Shown: one piece after another, positions 24,817-38,800 of the stretch | Layout: each line of letters begins with the position of its first letter | How positions within the stretch are numbered: position 1 is the first letter of the stretch | DNA from: Erigeron canadensis | Taxonomy: Eukaryota; Streptophyta; Magnoliopsida; Asterales; Asteraceae | DNA: 64,000 nt | NCBI RefSeq assembly: GCF_010389155.1 | Contig: NC_057769.1 | Coordinates: forward strand, 4,898,735-4,962,734 | Reading direction: 5' to 3' | Notes under the pieces: generated by a model | Database searches by the model: none | The model's input: the letters and a program-made list of their open reading frames with translations, nothing else | What the model was told of the DNA's origin: nothing | Made by a program: the position numbers and the translations under genes

Positions 24817-25603
24817 GGGATAACGGCAGAAAATAGAAAGCATTTTTCGACAAATTCACGAAAATAGCAGTGACCTTCAAAAGTTTTATTTTTTAGAAAT
24901 AAACTTTCATTTATTACCAGAAATAGTAACATTTGACACGTGGACATTTTTTATTAAGTGGCATTTTTAATTACGTGACATTCTTTATAACACAGAAAAT
25001 AGAAAAGACTTTCAGACCAATTTACGAAAATAACAATGACATTTAAAAGTTTACTTTTTAGTAAGGAACGATAATTTATTGTTGGATGTAGAAATGGTTT
25101 TTTCTTTGATTTCTTCAACTAACTTAAAAACCGCTAACAGTTTGTTCGAGCTCGAGTTAAACTCTAGACCTTCGCCATCTGGATCTATGTCATCCGCGGA
25201 AACTCTTTATAAATGGCCTAAATCCGGCCTATGAAACTCTCGTCTCACCTTGAACATCCACAGGATTTCTCTCTGACGAAAACGAAGACGTTTTGGCATC
25301 TATTATATGATCTCGAGATAGATCTATGTCTCCTTTATGATCTTCATACATAGCTTCTCAATGCATGAAAATGGAATAGACTCGACAAAAAACAATGAAA
25401 AGAAGCTGATAAATAACAAATAATGCCAAGTCATTAAAAAATGTCACGTAATCAAAAAATGTCCACGTCACCATGTACACGTGTCAAATGTTGCTATTTC
25501 CGGTAATAAATGAAAGTTCATTTCTAAAAAAAAAAACTTTTAAAGGTCACTGCTATTTTCGTGAATTAGTCGAAAGGTGTTTTCAATTTTCTGCAGTTAT
25601 CCC
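24817..25603. mobile_element. Non-autonomous Mutator-like element (MULE)
   Basis: Long terminal inverted repeats of roughly 150 bp begin GGGATAACGGCAGAAAATAG on the left and GGGATAACTGCAGAAAATTG on the right (read inverted). They include the shared TTCACGAAAATAGCAGTGAC and ACATTTGACACGTG blocks. The element is flanked by a perfect 9-bp repeat TTATTAAAA (24808-24816 and 25604-25612). Long TIRs with a 9-bp duplication are the hallmark of Mutator-like elements. No transposase is encoded. On the left a second, degenerate copy of the TIR start lies at ~24990-25060. The ~330-bp unique centre (25085-25410) has higher GC than its surroundings and could be captured host sequence (Pack-MULE), which I could not identify. 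Confidence 0.88.
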
Positions 25604-25668
25604 TTATTAAAACAACAAGTTAGTTTGTTTTCCCGCGTAATACGCAAGATGAACATATTAAATTTTTA

Positions 25669-25856
25669 GGATTGAGATTCCCTAAAGTTAATATCAACTT
25701 TATAGGTAAAGTTGATGGATGTGGATCATTGGATTAAAATCAATTGTTAAGATTAAAAAAATCATTTTTGAATCTTAACCTTTGATTTTAATTCAATGGT
25801 GGAGATGATCCTAACTTTACCTATAAAGTTACTATAACTTTAGGGAATCTCAATCC
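25669..25856. mobile_element. 188-bp palindromic MITE with 9-bp target duplication
   Basis: The two halves are near-complete inverted copies: the left half starts GGATTGAGATTCCCTAAAGT and the right half ends in its reverse complement. The internal blocks TTTATAGGTAAAGTT and TTAAAATCAA also pair. It is flanked by a perfect 9-bp repeat AAATTTTTA (25660-25668 and 25857-25865), suggesting mobilisation by a Mutator-like transposase. There is no coding capacity. RNA from it would fold into a long hairpin. Confidence 0.85.
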
Positions 25857-28599
25857 AAATTTTTATTATAACATAAAATTAGTTATGGATAAAACATAAA
25901 TGGTTATTAGGATATGTATGCTTTGATGATATTAAAATGTTTTGAATAAAAAATGGTTATTAGGATATGTATGTTATATCTTGAGAGTGGCGGCGACGGG
26001 TGGTAATGGCGGTTAATATTAGTAGTGGTGACAGGTCCAGTGTGTAGGTGGTTTAAGGTGTAAATTAGTTCATTAATAACGAATTAGGTCTTTCATAATA
26101 ACTCTTTCCATTGGGGTTCATTAAGGACAATTGTCTCATTTTCAAACTAACTTTCTTATAGCATAATCTAAAACGGAAGTACTATTAGGTAGTGTTTGGT
26201 AACGTCTTGATGCGTGTATTTTAGTGTATATTTTATTAAATTGTTTTGTTCGTAAAAATCACCCAAGTTTTAAATTTATAAAACAATGATATATTAATAA
26301 TTATATTACACACATGGACAGTGTACCCCGTCGCGTATAGTATAGCTAGTAGTAAGTGCAAGATCGTCCAAGGGAATTAGATTAGTAGTTAATAACAATA
26401 TTGAATCTACTCTAAAAATAAAGTGTAAAATTGGGGGGTTTATGACCGAGTTGTCACGTTGCTTAACAAACTAAAAGTGATCTTTTGAAAGCTTTTAATT
26501 GACTGAAAAGTAAATTTTGGTGTAAGAGGAGCGAAAGATAAATTTTAAGGTCATTACAACCTAAAAATAGTTTTTTAAAACTATTTTTAACGAAAAGAGT
26601 TTGTTTGATCTTTGGGACCAGAAATTAATTTCAACCTCCAGTTTATAATCAGACTGTCACTATCCGATTATCAAACTAAAAATGGAAATGACTTAAAGTA
26701 ACGATATGAAAAGTTAACCTCCAACGGTAATAAGACTTTTACCTCACTATTTAAATACTGCTGCTAATGTCTATCAGACTAGGAGACTAAAAGTTTAGCA
26801 TTAATATCAACCCTTACGTGAATGAGATGATTGATGGAGAACTTTGAAATCTAAACAAAACCTTTCAAGAACTTGCACCAACAGCCTACTTCGTCTCACT
26901 CGAACTAGCTGTTATGGTAGCCGGTAACACTTCTACTTTTTAATGCAACTAGACTAAGCCTCAATCTATCTATCGAACTACTAAGATGACTTTGAACCCT
27001 TCACAATTAACCCGTAAACTAGATCAAAATTCGTGAAAAATACTCGTGAATGTTTTTCATGCGAACGAACGGATGGTAAAGAAACTTCGCGAAACTTTAC
27101 ACACTACTTAATGGATCATTAACGAACTTGGAACACCCTTCAAAACTAAAATCTAACGTGTGGATTTTTCACAAATGGAGACCGAAGTTTTTCGAACAGT
27201 TGTTACTAACTCAAACTTGAAATGAGTGTAAACTAAGAAACAAACTTGCTGTAACTTGAAGATGTTGCTAATACATTTATTAATTAATATAAACTGATTT
27301 AGAATGCGATTTGAGTTTTGAACGGGAATTGTCACAGCAAGTTTTTCGAATGACAATGGTAACTACTACTAGAATTACTAAAACTACAAATAACTTTAAT
27401 GTTGAGGAAGAGTGAGATGGTAGCTCTGAGGAAGAGTGAGATGGTAGCTCTCACTAGTAGGCACACTTTGAACGTCCTTCTACGAGTGATATTTATAGCT
27501 CATGTCTTCAACAACTTGCGATGAATTTTTCGACATTGAGTTTTGGTCTATAGTAGTGAATAGTGAAGCTCTGAGCCAAATTGTATCAGAAACTTGTCTA
27601 TTGGAATGTAAATTTTCAATTCAATGTTGCAAATATTAATTGAATGGGGCCGAAGTGATTAATGTCGATTTCATGTTTTATCTTCGTGTTTCAAACTTCC
27701 AAAACGTGATCATAGTGGCTAATTCATCGGAAGAGATCAACATAAAACTTGTAGATAATAATCTTCTGAACCTGTAGAAAGTTGAATCATCTCGATCGGA
27801 GTCCGAATTAATAAGTTATGACCAAAACAGTGCAACAACATTTCTATTATTTTTTTAGTGCATTTCCCCATCAATTTCCAATGCTACCTACAAAAAAACA
27901 CTTATGATAGGTAACTAAAATACATTAAATTACATTCAAATGGGCCATATTTGTACGTTAAATGGCACCAAAACGCTCAACTAAATATGTATAATTCGAA
28001 CGTTATCACGTTTTAATTAAAAAGTCATGATTTAATCTTAATTGTCTTAATTCATTAACTCAATCAAATATGTTTGTTTATTGACTTAATAAACAAAAGC
28101 TATTATACAATTATCTCTTCTCTTTTTAGAAGGATGGGGTGTTTGAATTTTTATAAAGAAAGAGAGATTTAGTGATGTTGTAAAGTTAAATGTAGTGACT
28201 ACCTACCGAAAAAAGAAGATGTTATAATGGTTTTTAAAATCGGATAATCTAAGTGTTAAGCTGATCAAATATACTCCTTGCTAAATATATTTATGTATTA
28301 CTATTATTAAGTCAGAAGTTTATTTAATTTATGACATCAATTTGTTCATCAAAAAGATATAAACAAAAAGATATAAATATATCTAAGAATAAATGATGTG
28401 CAGGTGTGGTGGCGACTGCAGATAGTGGTGGTGGCGACGTTAACAATAACAGTCGGTGGGGAATGTGGCGGCGGTTGTGGTTGTGGCGCTGGCGATGTCG
28501 GTAGTAACGTTGTAATTATTAACTTATTAATGTAAAAACAAGATGGCCAGTTTGAAACGCCCAACTTTTTTTTTAAAAAAAAACATGGTCTAATAACAG

Positions 28600-30822
28600 A
28601 AACATGTGTACTCTTATACAAACTAAAATGGGGCAACCGACTAGGACAGCAACTGTTCAACAACTTATAACTTGAAATTAATTTTGATTTAGACTTTAAT
28701 ACCATAACCATTAGAAAGTAGACTTCTTCCCCTTTCCGTGGATAGCTCATTTACTAAAAATGGAGTTATAACCATTTTAAATTCAATTGACTTACAAGAA
28801 AACTGCTCCAACGAGCAGTTTTGTGACGTATATTTGACACACTTAAACACATCCGTATTGCATGAAACCTGTACCATTTCAAAGAGCTACAACCATACTT
28901 TCAATACCTGTTTTTGGTTTCACCCAAAACAAGACACACACAAAATTACAGCAGTTCAAAAACAGCCCAGGAACATGAAGGTTACTGAAAAATACAGCAA
29001 CTTGCTGATCAGAAAACAAACAGCACCCAGCAGCTGTTTTACGACACAGTTTGACCCACTTTTCTTTAGACAAAACTAAACATATCTTATACCAAATGAC
29101 TATACATAAACCTACCTAAGTGCAGATCTCTTTTGTACCATAATTAGAATACATTCAACTCAAAATATCCTTTTTGACCCATAAGAAAACCTAATTAAGT
29201 TATTCCACCCAATGATATGCAAAATGGGTAAAACTAAGACTTTTACATATATAAACAACATGACCATATTACATGGCCTTAAACTTATATGAAAATATTG
29301 TAGGGTTGTCTTAACTACCATAATTTACAAGAAGACTCCAACTTGTCATTGACCAACAAGGTTAATCAAGATATGGACGACCTGTTCCATTACATACTAA
29401 CTCAAAATACAGGGCGATTTAATTCAAGTTGGGCATCAACTCGACAATTCAAAAAGAGACTTTCATATACCTACTAGCACAAGTAAGTCCACGCTAAGCT
29501 TCCTCACTAGCCTTTCCTTCCCGGTGTTCTTTCTTAAAACCTAACCTGCTTGCACCTACCAAGTTAAACAACTAAAGAAATAAGCAAAAAGCTTAGTGAG
29601 CAATATAAGCAATTAAACAAGCATATCAACATCTTATCAATAGCAAACATAGGGATTTACAACTCTTATCTTGCAACAGATCCGTGCATATGCAACACAT
29701 ATAACAACTTAGCACATAACAATTTTAATCTAGCAATAAAGCTAGAATATCCCTATGATGCAAACAACTCTTATCGCATTACACGTAACATAACTATCGA
29801 AGAACTATATGACACCTCGGGGTCATATAGTCTAACTGTAACTATCACATGAATACATGACACCTCGGGGTCATGTGGTCATGTGACCCGTCTAATCCCC
29901 ATATTACTCATCTTAGCCGCTTACTAGCAATTCAATCACAATGAGACTTCCAACTTTAGCACCTATACAATTAACATATAAACATCATTATAATAACCAT
30001 AAGAACTTCTCTTAAACAAATTTCACCACAAATCTTAACTTGACCAGTTTGACTTTTAAAAGTCAAGCTTCATGTACAACTTACTAGTTAACTCATAATC
30101 TTGGCTAGTGAATTTTCTACCATAACCCACTAACTAAACAACATTAATATCATCATATAAGCTCATTAAACCTTTTAATTTATGAAAAACTTCTATTGTT
30201 TCACTAACCATGATTTTTCATATAATCATAGTTAGGTCATAAAATCATCTTTCAATAGTTAAAATTGATGGTTCCTATATGTTTGTTAACATCATAGAAA
30301 CAAAACCCTAAAATCTTTTAGCTCAATTCCACTCTTTTATTCTATATCTCATCAAAAGTCAAGACTTTTTGCTTAAGAATTATGAACAACAACTTACTTG
30401 AATTAAATGATGGGAATATCACTTGAAATCAATATAAAGATGATAAAATAAACATGAATTCAGCCCTCCTTTCTTTTCTTCTTGATTTTCCTGTGTTTCT
30501 CTCTTTGGAGGGAGTATCAGATGAAATCTGATAAGTATGTATGTAGGTGTATACGTGTATAATCCATAAAGCTCCACTATATCATGTTTATCTACTAATT
30601 TAACGGGTATTTACACTCCTAATCCCTCTAATACAAATCGTTTAAACACCCGTTACTTTAAAACATAAGTCTAGATACTTAAAGTATCCGGCTATTAAAT
30701 AGTATAATCTCGACTCTATATACGGTCACCTATCATATTTTAATTTCTAACAAAATCATTTTATAATAGTAAAAGTAATAGTATTATCATTATTATAATA
30801 CCTTAAATTACGGGGTGTTACA
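28600..30822 (-). mobile_element. Probable solo LTR of a Ty3-type retrotransposon
   Basis: The right end reads CGGGGTGTTACA, so on the minus strand it starts TGTAACACCCCG, the common start of long LTRs of plant Ty3/gypsy (Tekay/Del-like) elements. The interval is AT-rich, without ORFs of gag or pol, and contains LTR-like features such as two CACCTCGGGGTCAT repeats (29812 and 29861). The left end is uncertain; ~28,600 is a guess from sequence texture. No neighbouring gag-pol exists, so a solo LTR or a truncated copy is likely. Confidence 0.45.
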
Positions 30823-32837
30823 CAGTTGAGGCCCTCTTTGGGGGAACTGGCGGAAATGATGTTGGCTTGGAGACCCAATAGTGAATCTTGATTTCATATG
30901 GTTTCAGGTATTTGCCTATTGAGCCTATGAGCGTACGTGTTATTACTCACGTTTTGCAAGAGTTCGTGAGCTCCAACTTTGAGCATACTACCCAACTTGG
31001 ATGTCACTGTTAAACGGTAATATCTAACATTTGGCGTTAACAAACTGTTCCCGGCTAATAAGTTGAATTTAGTATAGATATAGTTATGAAATAACTCAAA
31101 TAGTATGATATATTTATTTTGAACACTAGTATCTTGCTAGTATGGTGAGAAAGGCTATTTAAGATCCGCTTAGTGCGGGACCCTTTCGTTGTGCGATTAG
31201 CGCACATCATACGCGTCTAAGGTAAAATTCACTTATCAAAAAAACGTATATATAAATTTAAGGAAGGTTAGCTTATATTATTTTTAATGTTAAGCGTTTA
31301 TTTTAACAAAACATATAAAGTATAAGTATTAATATCGTCATTTATAAAAGATGAAATAATTAAATTTGATCTAACGGTTCTAAATTACACCGTCGAAGAC
31401 GGTATTGGGACCCAAAACCCGTGGAAGATGGCATTGGGAGTTACTTTTTTTCTAACGGTTCTAAATTAGACGAAATTCACCCAAAGGTTCTTGTTTATTT
31501 ATGAATGAATTTATCACTTTGTTATATATATATATATTGGTAGATAAGCAAATATAACCAATTCATCATTTTTCACTTGCCAAGTAAAAGTATGACATTA
31601 CAAAAAGAAGAAGATAAAATTTTTTTTTACCAAAACGGTGTAACCCTCTTATTTCATTGGTTAGATAAAAGTTAGAAATACAAGAATATATAGATGTTGG
31701 ATACAAATGAGTATAAAGATCCTCAAATTCAGTACTTAAAAGACCCTTAAATAATGATTAAAAATAAAAACTTATACGTAATATCAACTGGTCTTCGGTC
31801 CTATCCGATTACGGATTATCTCAAAATATATATATGAAAGGTAGATATTAAAATAATAAATAACAAAATTGATGAAATGAAAAAGTGTTGTTATGATAGA
31901 ATAAGATTTATGATAGAATTTTAAATATAACTATTTATCTAATAAGCAAATAAAAAATAAAAAAATTTAGAAAAAATAAGAGAACTCTAAAATAATTTGG
32001 GAAGAGTTTTATGCGGAAAAAAAGCTTTTAAGAGGTGTACCCAACCTTCTTTTTTTTATCATTATTATAATATAGATAGATTAACCCAAATGCCAAAACT
32101 AGTGTCAGTGATGGACTATTTTTGTAACGACTGCTGATTAACTAACAAAACTATTACTTTATTATCTTGAGCAGAATTTGGGTAGATCCCAACCCACATT
32201 GATCCCAACTTTAAAAAAATTTACTTGTGATGCAAGCTGTTCTCACCCTAACAAGTCATCGGCAAAACTATCCTGCAAGGGTAACTCGGCCATGGGTCTC
32301 CTCGGTTCATGAATTATGAACTTTTTCAAATTAGTACTCATATAATTCTTTATTAATGCTACCGAGTCTTAAAAAGCAATGGGATGCTCATCTTCTAGAT
32401 AACGTGACTTTTGTAAGGAAAATATACTTTGCCATTTATACTAACAACATGGATTCAGTTGAGGGCTTAGACAAGATTAAATGCATATCCCAAAGGAAGT
32501 AAATAGGTGCGTGTAATTCCGTCAATACGTTGATTGACGATACCTAATAATGTTGTGCTAAGGTGCAACATAAAATCCTTATTATGATCCATACAGAACG
32601 ATGAAAACAGAGCTACATTTACTATATATCCAAACTGCAAAATTCAATGTCTGCAAAATGCTGCTCTAAACTGTTAATGCAGATGGAACCTCCGTCACAA
32701 AAAAATTTTGCTCAAAAAGGATACAAAAATCTCTGATAAATGTGTCCGTAAGATGCGAAAATAATCAGTCAAGAATGACTGTCTAACTCACTTGAAACCA
32801 ATGAGTAGGTTCTTGCATCGGTGGTATCCCCCTGTAT

Positions 32838-35800
32838 CTATTCTCCAATCGTCAATCCAAGACCAAACCTGTAGTCTTTCTTTTTGTGGTCCACCTGCAT
32901 AAACATAATTTGAAAAAATAAATGTTTCTGGGTCAACCCGGCACGACGCTACTAAAACTTGACTGATTTGACCTGTTCCCAACTCGCCTAGCCCACCAAC
33001 CTTGCCTCCTACTTAAACTATAATCAGCTCAGACTGCAATGGTTGCTTAATATGCCAATATGATTTTTCGTGTTCATCTTTTATTATTGCATGATTATAA
33101 ACAGACCCAATCCAACAATGAAGGTAGTCCTGGTGTAGACGTAGAAGTTTGGGTTACATCAACTTAATGATGTTGATGTATCAAGATATTGAGAAATTAA
33201 AGTACTTACCTCGGCAGAAACAATAAAGTTAAGACCCAAACTCAACCGTTCTTCAAGAAAACCAGACACACAGCCATTTGAGTCGATCCTGCCTCTAAGC
33301 CGACACTGTTGATGTATAAAAAGGAAATTGATGGAAAAACATGTCAAGTTGTCAACCCAGTAGAGCTTCTTAATGCTGGAAAGATATGTCAACCCAGTAA
33401 CAACTACTTTAAAGTTTGAACATTATTTTGATTTGTTTAAATATTATGTCATGTCATTTCTCCATTTATTCGACACACAGTCACACACATACATAAAATA
33501 ACACTTCAAGCAGTTGTATGGTTAGTCACTGCATCTTTTTGATAATACCTTGTTGGTACTTCTAGAGTTCTAGTATTGATATTTTCTGGTTGTAAATGGA
33601 CGTATTTTATTGAGCCCCTTTTTTTATTTGACGAAAAAGGAGAATCATGGAACTACACAGTTTCATCTAGCAGGCTAGCAGCCAAAAGGGTAGCAGAAGA
33701 TATTCATGAATCATTCTCCAGTTATATTGGTCACTTTTTACAACATCCAACTTTTTTACGATCCTAACTGTAATGATCGACAAACTCCCTAATGATTCTA
33801 AAAAACACACTTGCCAAGCATAACACTATCTATTTATAGACCTTATAATACATGCGAAATAGCCAGGACAGAAAACTTCAGGTCAAAGATCTACTGTACA
33901 TTCATACATTTTCAGAAACATTTCAAGTAAGCCAAATGAGAAGATAAATTTCTTATTTGTTCCAGAGATTAGAGTATTTATACACTTTTCTAACTTATTA
34001 GATTAAAATTTTATCCATTTCTGTCCCAGCCGAATGCCTATTATCTAGTTAAGATGGTCCAAAGTTCGAATACACACACACACACATATATATATATGGG
34101 TAGAGATCCTGGAAGAAGGTGTCTTAAGGAAAGAAGGGAGAGAAGGTCCTATAGACCAATTAGCACGCGACATGTGTCAAATTAAAAAAAATGTGCGGTG
34201 GCATTTTGGTAAATAAATCAAACTTTTCTGAAGCATGGTCAGCTTGGGTTTCGATCAGCTTGGTCAGCTTGGTTGGATCAGCTTGGTTAGCTTGGTTGGG
34301 TCAGCTTGGGTTCTGGGTTAGCTTGGTTGGTCAACTTGGTCAGCCTCGGTTCTGGGTCGGCTTGGGACTTGATCAGCTTGGTTGGTCAGCAAAATCAGTT
34401 TGGTTAGCTTGCGGTCTGGGTCAGATTGGGTCAGCTTGGAGTCAGGTTGGGTCAGCTTGGGGTCTGGGTCAGGTTGGGTCAGCTTGGTTAGCTTGGGTTG
34501 GGTCAGCTTGACACAATCTACACAAATGTAGATTATGTGTTTTGGGTCAGCTTGGGGTCTGGGTCAGGTTGGGTCAGCTTGGTTAGCTTGGGTTGGGTCA
34601 GCTTGACACAATCTACACAAATGTAGATTATGTGTTTTGGGTCAGCTTGGGGTCAGGTTGGGTCAGCTTGGGGTCAGGTCAGGTTGACACAATCTGCTGT
34701 AAAAATGTAGATTATGGGTTTTGGGTCAGCTTGGGGTAAGGTTGGCTCAGCTTGGGGTCGGGTTGGCTCAGCTTGGGTCTGGGTCAGCTTGGGTTGGGTC
34801 AGCTTGACACAATCTACACATAATCTACACAAATGTAGATCCCAAGCTGACCCAGAACCCAGGCTGACCCAACCAAGTTGATCAGAACCCAAGCTGACCC
34901 AGACCCAAGCTAATCAGAACCCAGGCTGACCAAGCTTCACAAAAGTTTCATTTATATACAAAAATGCCACCGTGTTTTTTTATTAAAAAAAGCCACATGT
35001 CACATTCTGATTGGTTCATAGGACCTTCTCTCCCTTCTCTCCTTAAGACACCTTCTCATTTAATCTCTCTCCTGTATATATATATATATACACACACACT
35101 TAAAACTACTAGATACGTCCATACATACTTGATACATTGTTTATTAAAGAAGTTTCTGTCATAACTTCATATTAGATATCAGCCAAAGCGAAACATAACC
35201 ATCAAACTTTTGATTACTTGAACGTTATGACATCGTGGTTCACAAGTGATCCGATTTCTTTGTACATAACATCTAATGTGAGATTAATATTTCAATCATT
35301 GACCAAGGGTAATTAATCACTGAAACATTTGTTCTTGAGCGATTGCCTTAATTGTGCTAAAGATATTATTACTTCAGGAAGAGCATTTAGTGGTTTTGAG
35401 TCTTCATTTGCCTCCTCAGTCTCAGATTTAGTGCAACATTGGTTCAAATCAAAATTAAATGACAATTTTGACTATAGCTGAACAAAAAAAAGCTACAATA
35501 ATAATCATTAACGGCTTTCTAGAATTACCTGGCGAAGTATATAATCATAACCACAGCTAGCAGTCACATCTTTTGACATGTAATTGTACATAAAGTCAGA
35601 TGCCAAAGAAACCTGCGACAAAAAAAAAAAAAAAAAAAAAAATAGTATTGATGCAATAAGCCAGTAACTGCAACAAACTTAGACAAAACAATATTTAGAA
35701 TGGTGGCAGTATTCACCTTTTCAGTCACCTTCTGGACATAGCTAAGAGCCACCATTCCAGTGCTGGCAATCTGTCCTGTAGCAACCTGCATGCAAGAAAT

Positions 35801-38800
35801 GCATATTAAAAATTAACAATAGTTAATACCTCCAGACATGTCAGTATGTGGAAATTACCATTTTGTCTGTGTTGTATCGGGCGGCATAACCAAGACCAGA
35901 CTTACGATGCTGACCAGCCCAGAATACTTCCCCGCCTAAGCTCAGATGAGGAGTCACACTCTGCATGCAAGATTACATGATATAATTGCTTTGATACAAA
36001 AAAAAAATTAATACTTAAGATGGAAAAAACGCATGGGCAGCCTTATATCCTAAGTAATTTGTAGGCCAGATTAATACATATACATGGGGTCGACTGAAAA
36101 AACAATCAAACATGATCGTAAAATTGGATCATATGAAGATCCAGAACCATCATATGTTACGAAACAGAAATATTTATATTCCTCGAATTATACAAGTCAG
36201 AAAAAAGGTTCTACAAGTGTACTATTGAAAATAATTTGGCTTGATACATATCCATACATACGAGTTTGGCTGTGGAAAGCTCTCCCATGGTTCTCAAAGA
36301 GTCAAAGAGAATGTCAAAATGCATTTCACAGAGAAGACACTCAAAGAACATATTGCTAATAAAACATCATCAATAATAGAAGAGATAAAACACAATTTAC
36401 CTGAATATAACTAGCGCCAATTAACCCACCATTTCCTAATTGCAATTGAGCCCTATAGTCAGTACCCTGCATATGAAATCAAATACCAAGAGATTCAATT
36501 ACTAAAGCAAAATAATAAAAGAATGTCATACATGAGGTATTTGGCCGTGACTTGGATAGTAATCCAGTATAACATATTGAAACCTGAAGTTTGCTTGATG
36601 GAATACACACACACACACACAATCTGTTTAGAATATAAATACCACATACCATTTTAATATGAAAAACCTTTATTTGCATTCTTGAACTATTTATCTGATT
36701 ATTTTACATCTAGTTGCAATATTTTGATGGACAGATTTTGTTTCTAATCATCTACAGTAATTGCAAAATTTAATTTCCTAGTCAATTTTCTAAAAAATTG
36801 AAATGTTTTTACTCCCTTTTCATAGACATCCCCCATTTTCTTAGCAAGATACTAAATTCTCTATATAGTCAATTTAAACTATTAATTCTTTAAACCATCA
36901 GCGTTCCTAATCACTCAAACATCTAACTATCAAAAGTTCATAAAGATAATGCACATCCAAACCCTATTTTCTACTGTCTTAACTGTTAATACAGCTGCGT
37001 ATCTGACTCTGATTATGACTATCACATGATCACATTCAAAATACCAACAACTCGTATAAAAAGCCAACAGAACATACAACTTACCTTGTAGTCAAAGTTG
37101 GCCATTCCATTAGACATGTGAGGCTCACTTGAAAGCTGAGAAGAAAAACATACCCTATTATTGTATAGCTATTTTATAATACTGTATAATGTTTAATTGC
37201 CCAAATAATGCTTGATTTAGGCAAAGAGCAGTTACCAATCTACCCTTTTACCTGAGCATTGGCCTTCAAAGTAAGATTTTCGGACAAGTCACATTTCACT
37301 CTAGCGTTAACCCTACCGTCAGTCATGACTCTTCCAATCAACATTAACTATCACGCATCAAGAAATAATGTCATATATGAAGGTTACAATAGAGATTGAT
37401 CATAGACGACACATGATGGTAAATAACCAACCTTTGGATCGATATAGTTAGCACCAAAGTCATAGTGTGCAGTAGGAATCTTGAATGTTTCGGCAGACTG
37501 AGAAGGAACCTCCATAGGTCCCATCAAAACACTGTAAAGTTATAATGGCACGTTTATCAAATCAAATGAAGAAGAAAGTCCGTACCAGTATAAAGAAATC
37601 AATGTTTCCTTGAATTTGTACCTGTGACTCAATGAGAACTTCTGATTGAGTCCTTTAGTGAGATCAAGGCGCATCCCCTCAAAATGTTCAGCCTTTAAGG
37701 ACACTAAAGAAAAACAAAGATACAATCAATCTAAGTTCGCAGGTGTTTCAGTGAACCGACCCACTATATATATAGCACAATCTTTAAGTTGAACCTGTCT
37801 TGTGTCAATAGGAAACAAGGAACTTGAATAGGCAAGTAGGCAAAAATCCCACCCCTTAAATTATCCATTGTAAAAGCACATCCCTTGAATTCCCTAAACC
37901 TATAACCAAACACCCCCGTTGGCCGTTGCACGACCTTGCTATCTTATATAAAGAATTCATGCAATCCCACGGATACACTAACACAAACCAAACCAAACCC
38001 TTCATCTCTTGTCTTTCTTTTTTAGGTAACGACATCACATAATTCACACATAACAGAGCAAGATTTCCATTATTAAACGTATAATAGTTAAAACAAAGTC
38101 CTCTTCGAGCCTAAAAAATTTCCATAACCTACTATATTATTATTTCCTCCAAGGAGTCCACAAAAATAATGCATTCTTTACACAAATAATGACCTAAAAA
38201 AACATAATTATAAATAGAGATCGAGTAAAACTTTCCAGGGTTTAACGGATTAAGGTTTATGTGACAGACCCCTTCAACTAATTAATATAGAAAAGATGCA
38301 AACTTTAGTTGATTAATTACAACAAACTGGCAAAGAAACACGAAAGCAGCGACAATTAGGGTTTATGTGTCAACCCCTTAAATTAGTTACAACAAAAATA
38401 AAAAAATATTCAAACTTATTTCAGGAGCAAAAAAAAAAAAAAAAAAACACAAACCATTATAGATTTATTTCATATATACTGTTACACACTCATATTGGAG
38501 GTCTTTTTAGAAGCAGTTGGCTATTCTTGTTACACATTAAACTAATAACAATAAATAATCACAAAAGATGCAAACTCTAGTTAAATCAAGTATAAAAAAA
38601 CAGAAAAAAAGCAAAGATATTTAGGGTTTATGTAACAAATCCAGTGAACCCTTTTAACTATTTACAGTAAAAATCAAAAAAGATTCAAACTTTAGTTAAA
38701 TCAGGTAAAAAGAATTAAGAAAATTACTGAGGGCTTCACGGTGAATTTCTTCATAAGGAATAGGGCAAGGTAAATCCAAGTAATTAACTTTTTCAGGCTT

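Larger units (their letters stand above)
23100..32837. other. Large gene-free, repeat-rich interval
   Basis: About 9.7 kb between CBSX3 and TOM40 with no supported coding gene. It contains a dispersed repeat copy (23901-24090), a Mutator-like element (24817-25603), a palindromic MITE (25669-25856), unidentified retroelement-like sequence (about 26,300-28,100), a probable solo LTR ending at 30,822, and AT-rich sequence to 32,800. A 24-bp tandem duplication (GAGGAAGAGTGAGATGGTAG) lies near 27,405-27,455. Confidence 0.6.

Noticed and set aside
30834..30890. Short open stretch after the LTR end resembling a protein tail
   Set aside because: Fewer than 20 codons before a stop, no recognised family and no upstream exon.
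34191..34511. 106-codon frame rich in Gly, Leu, Trp and Ser
   Set aside because: It is a reading of the GGTCAGCTTGG minisatellite inside a transposon, not a gene.
34237..34930. Possible CRISPR-like array
   Set aside because: Units are contiguous degenerate minisatellite repeats without unique spacers, and the genome is a plant nucleus.
36084..36359. 91-codon plus-strand frame in a TOM40 intron
   Set aside because: No family similarity, lies wholly between TOM40 exons 6 and 7 on the opposite strand, and no start or splice context supports it.
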